Shown: positions 6,678 through 7,019 of the stretch, piece after piece
Layout of the letters: every line of letters starts with the position of its first letter
Position numbering within the stretch: position 1 is the stretch's first letter
Assembly (NCBI GenBank): GCA_937902055.1
Contig: CALGUJ010000180.1
Span: 1-7,019, forward strand
Length of the DNA stretch: 7,019 nucleotides
DNA from: an uncultured Pelolinea sp.
Lineage (GTDB): Bacteria > Chloroflexota > Anaerolineae > Anaerolineales > Anaerolineaceae
Reading direction: 5' to 3'
Position numbers and translations under genes: made by a program
The notes under the pieces: model-generated
Databases searched by the model: none
What the model was told of the DNA's origin: nothing
Seen by the model: only the letters and a program-made list of their open reading frames with translations

Positions 6678-6683
6678 AATTTG
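6678..6683 (+). promoter_or_regulatory. AATTTG initially transcribed region, possible UTP-sensitive slippage start
   Basis: The bases at the predicted transcription start read AATTTG, in the context CAATTTGCC. The E. coli pyrBI promoter also starts transcription with AATTTG; there the three T's allow the polymerase to slip and add extra U's when UTP is high, producing aborted transcripts (established for pyrBI). The same string occurs here at the correct distance from the -10 box, upstream of a pyrimidine gene. The start site is predicted, not measured. Confidence 0.5.
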
Positions 6684-6706
6684 CCAGCACATAAAGGAGT
6701 AGACAA

Positions 6707-6862
6707 ATGAAATTGCCGGGTCTCGACAAAGCACCTCGTCAAGCGCCTGCTGTTTCTTTTTCCGCTTTCTTTGACCCCCATTTGGGGGTCTTTTTTTTGC
6801 CTGTTTGCGGAAAGTTCATCAAGTGTGCCGCTAATATGAGTCTGCCAGGAGGGCATCAATGA
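6707..6862 (+). CDS. Leader peptide of a pyrBI-like attenuator upstream of pyrC
   Basis: A 51-codon ORF begins at ATG 6707 with an excellent AAAGGAG (6693-6699) 7 bases upstream. It starts [20 protein letters not shown] and ends SLPGGHQ. It is open through a T-rich tract (6751-6772), through the terminator hairpin (6773-6790) and its T8 run, and stops with TGA at 6860-6862, overlapping the pyrC ATG (6859-6861) as ATGA. No protein family is recognised, and its value is more likely as a translated control element than as a protein. In E. coli pyrBI a 44-codon leader ORF likewise crosses the attenuator and reads Phe codons from the U-rich pause region; here the codons for VSFSAFF play that part. 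Ribosomes close behind a polymerase slowed by low UTP would block the hairpin and allow pyrC transcription. The role is inferred from this arrangement. Confidence 0.7.
   Translation: MKLPGLDKAPRQAPAVSFSAFFDPHLGVFFLPVCGKFIKCAANMSLPGGHQ
6751..6798 (+). terminator. T-rich pause tract plus intrinsic terminator (attenuator)
   Basis: Positions 6751-6772 hold 15 T's in 22 bases, where a polymerase short of UTP would slow down. Directly after comes GACCCCC (6773-6779), a 4-base loop ATTT and GGGGGTC (6784-6790), then eight T's (6791-6798), a textbook Rho-independent terminator on the plus strand only. It stands 60 bases before the pyrC start and inside the leader ORF, so it cannot be the end of a normal upstream gene: the ABC operon runs the other way. 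Termination here would reduce pyrC expression when UTP is ample. Confidence 0.85.
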
Positions 6863-7019
6863 AAACGCGGCGCATTATCAGGCTGCCCGGATTGGTGGAT
6901 GTGCATGTCCATCTGCGCGTGCCGGGCGGGGAACATAAAGAAGATTTCCGCAGCGGCACGGCCGCGGCCCTGGCCGGCGGCATCACGCGTGTGCTGGCCA
7001 TGCCCAATACCAAACCGCC
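6859..7019 (+). CDS. pyrC: Dihydroorotase, N-terminal part (CAD-like)
   Basis: The first 53 codons of dihydroorotase, which closes carbamoyl-aspartate to dihydroorotate in pyrimidine synthesis; the rest lies past the right edge. Visible core motifs are [14 protein letters not shown] (11-24), with zinc ligands His16 and His18 and substrate-binding Arg20, [17 protein letters not shown] (27-43), and MPNTKP (48-53) with substrate-binding Asn50. The spacing from His18 to Asn50 (32 residues) matches CAD His1473 to Asn1505, numbers recalled from memory. Only 13 residues precede GLVDxHxH-type Asp14, whereas many bacterial class I enzymes have about 50, so it resembles the eukaryotic CAD dihydroorotase domain more closely. 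The usual HLREPG reads HLRVPG here. ATG 6859 has AGGAGG (6847-6852) 6 bases upstream and overlaps the leader ORF stop by ATGA, suggesting coupling. Expression is probably set by the attenuator ahead of it. Confidence 0.92.
   Translation, partial: MKTRRIIRLPGLVDVHVHLRVPGGEHKEDFRSGTAAALAGGITRVLAMPNTKP

Noticed and set aside
6707..6730. LPGL near the start of both the leader peptide and the dihydroorotase, as a sign that the leader is a broken duplicate of pyrC
   Set aside because: The similarity is limited to four residues, and nothing of the HxH core follows; more likely chance.
6678..6772. PyrR-type binding loop or a competing antiterminator hairpin in the pyrC leader
   Set aside because: I found no clear alternative stem sequestering an arm of the terminator and no segment matching the PyrR recognition loop as I know it; a fold calculation was not possible here.

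Overview
The window looks like chromosomal DNA of an Anaerolineae-type Chloroflexota bacterium. This is inferred from gene style, not from a marker gene. The clues are several lipoproteins with Thr/Pro-rich linkers, one of them with an NBR1-type Ig-like domain, a multi-membrane-span protein resembling GT-C glycosyltransferases, and moderately GC-rich, AGGAG-led genes. No rRNA, tRNA, CRISPR array, transposase or phage gene was seen.

Layout. (1) Positions 1-1693, minus strand: three predicted lipoprotein genes. Two small tandem paralogues lie at 1-186 (cut by the window edge) and 191-511. Upstream of them is a 345-residue lipoprotein with two Ig-like beta domains (656-1693), separated by a strong hairpin terminator (581-627). 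(2) Positions 1694-1881: divergent promoter region. (3) Positions 1882-3189, plus strand: a polytopic GT-C-like membrane protein. (4) Positions 3213-3249: a hairpin shared as terminator by the convergent genes on either side. (5) Positions 3264-6587, minus strand: a tightly overlapping three-gene ABC export operon, read as ATPase (5682-6587), permease 1 (4480-5685) and permease 2 (3264-4487). It is of NatA/NatB (YhaQ/YhaP) type with two different permease halves. (6) Positions 6643-7019, plus strand: the control region and first 53 codons of a dihydroorotase gene (pyrC) for pyrimidine synthesis.

The most notable part is the pyrC leader, which is too short to show up in ordinary gene calling. 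A promoter with an extended -10 element is followed at the predicted start site by AATTTG. A 51-codon leader ORF with a strong ribosome binding site (6707-6862) then runs through a T-rich tract (15 of 22 bases) and straight across a textbook intrinsic terminator (6773-6798). It stops in an ATGA overlap with the pyrC start codon. This matches, part for part, the UTP-sensing control of enterobacterial pyrBI (reiterative initiation at AATTTG plus translation-coupled attenuation), but sits in front of a different pyrimidine gene and apparently in a distant phylum. The dihydroorotase itself resembles the eukaryotic CAD dihydroorotase domain at its N-terminus, starting only 13 residues before the metal-binding core.
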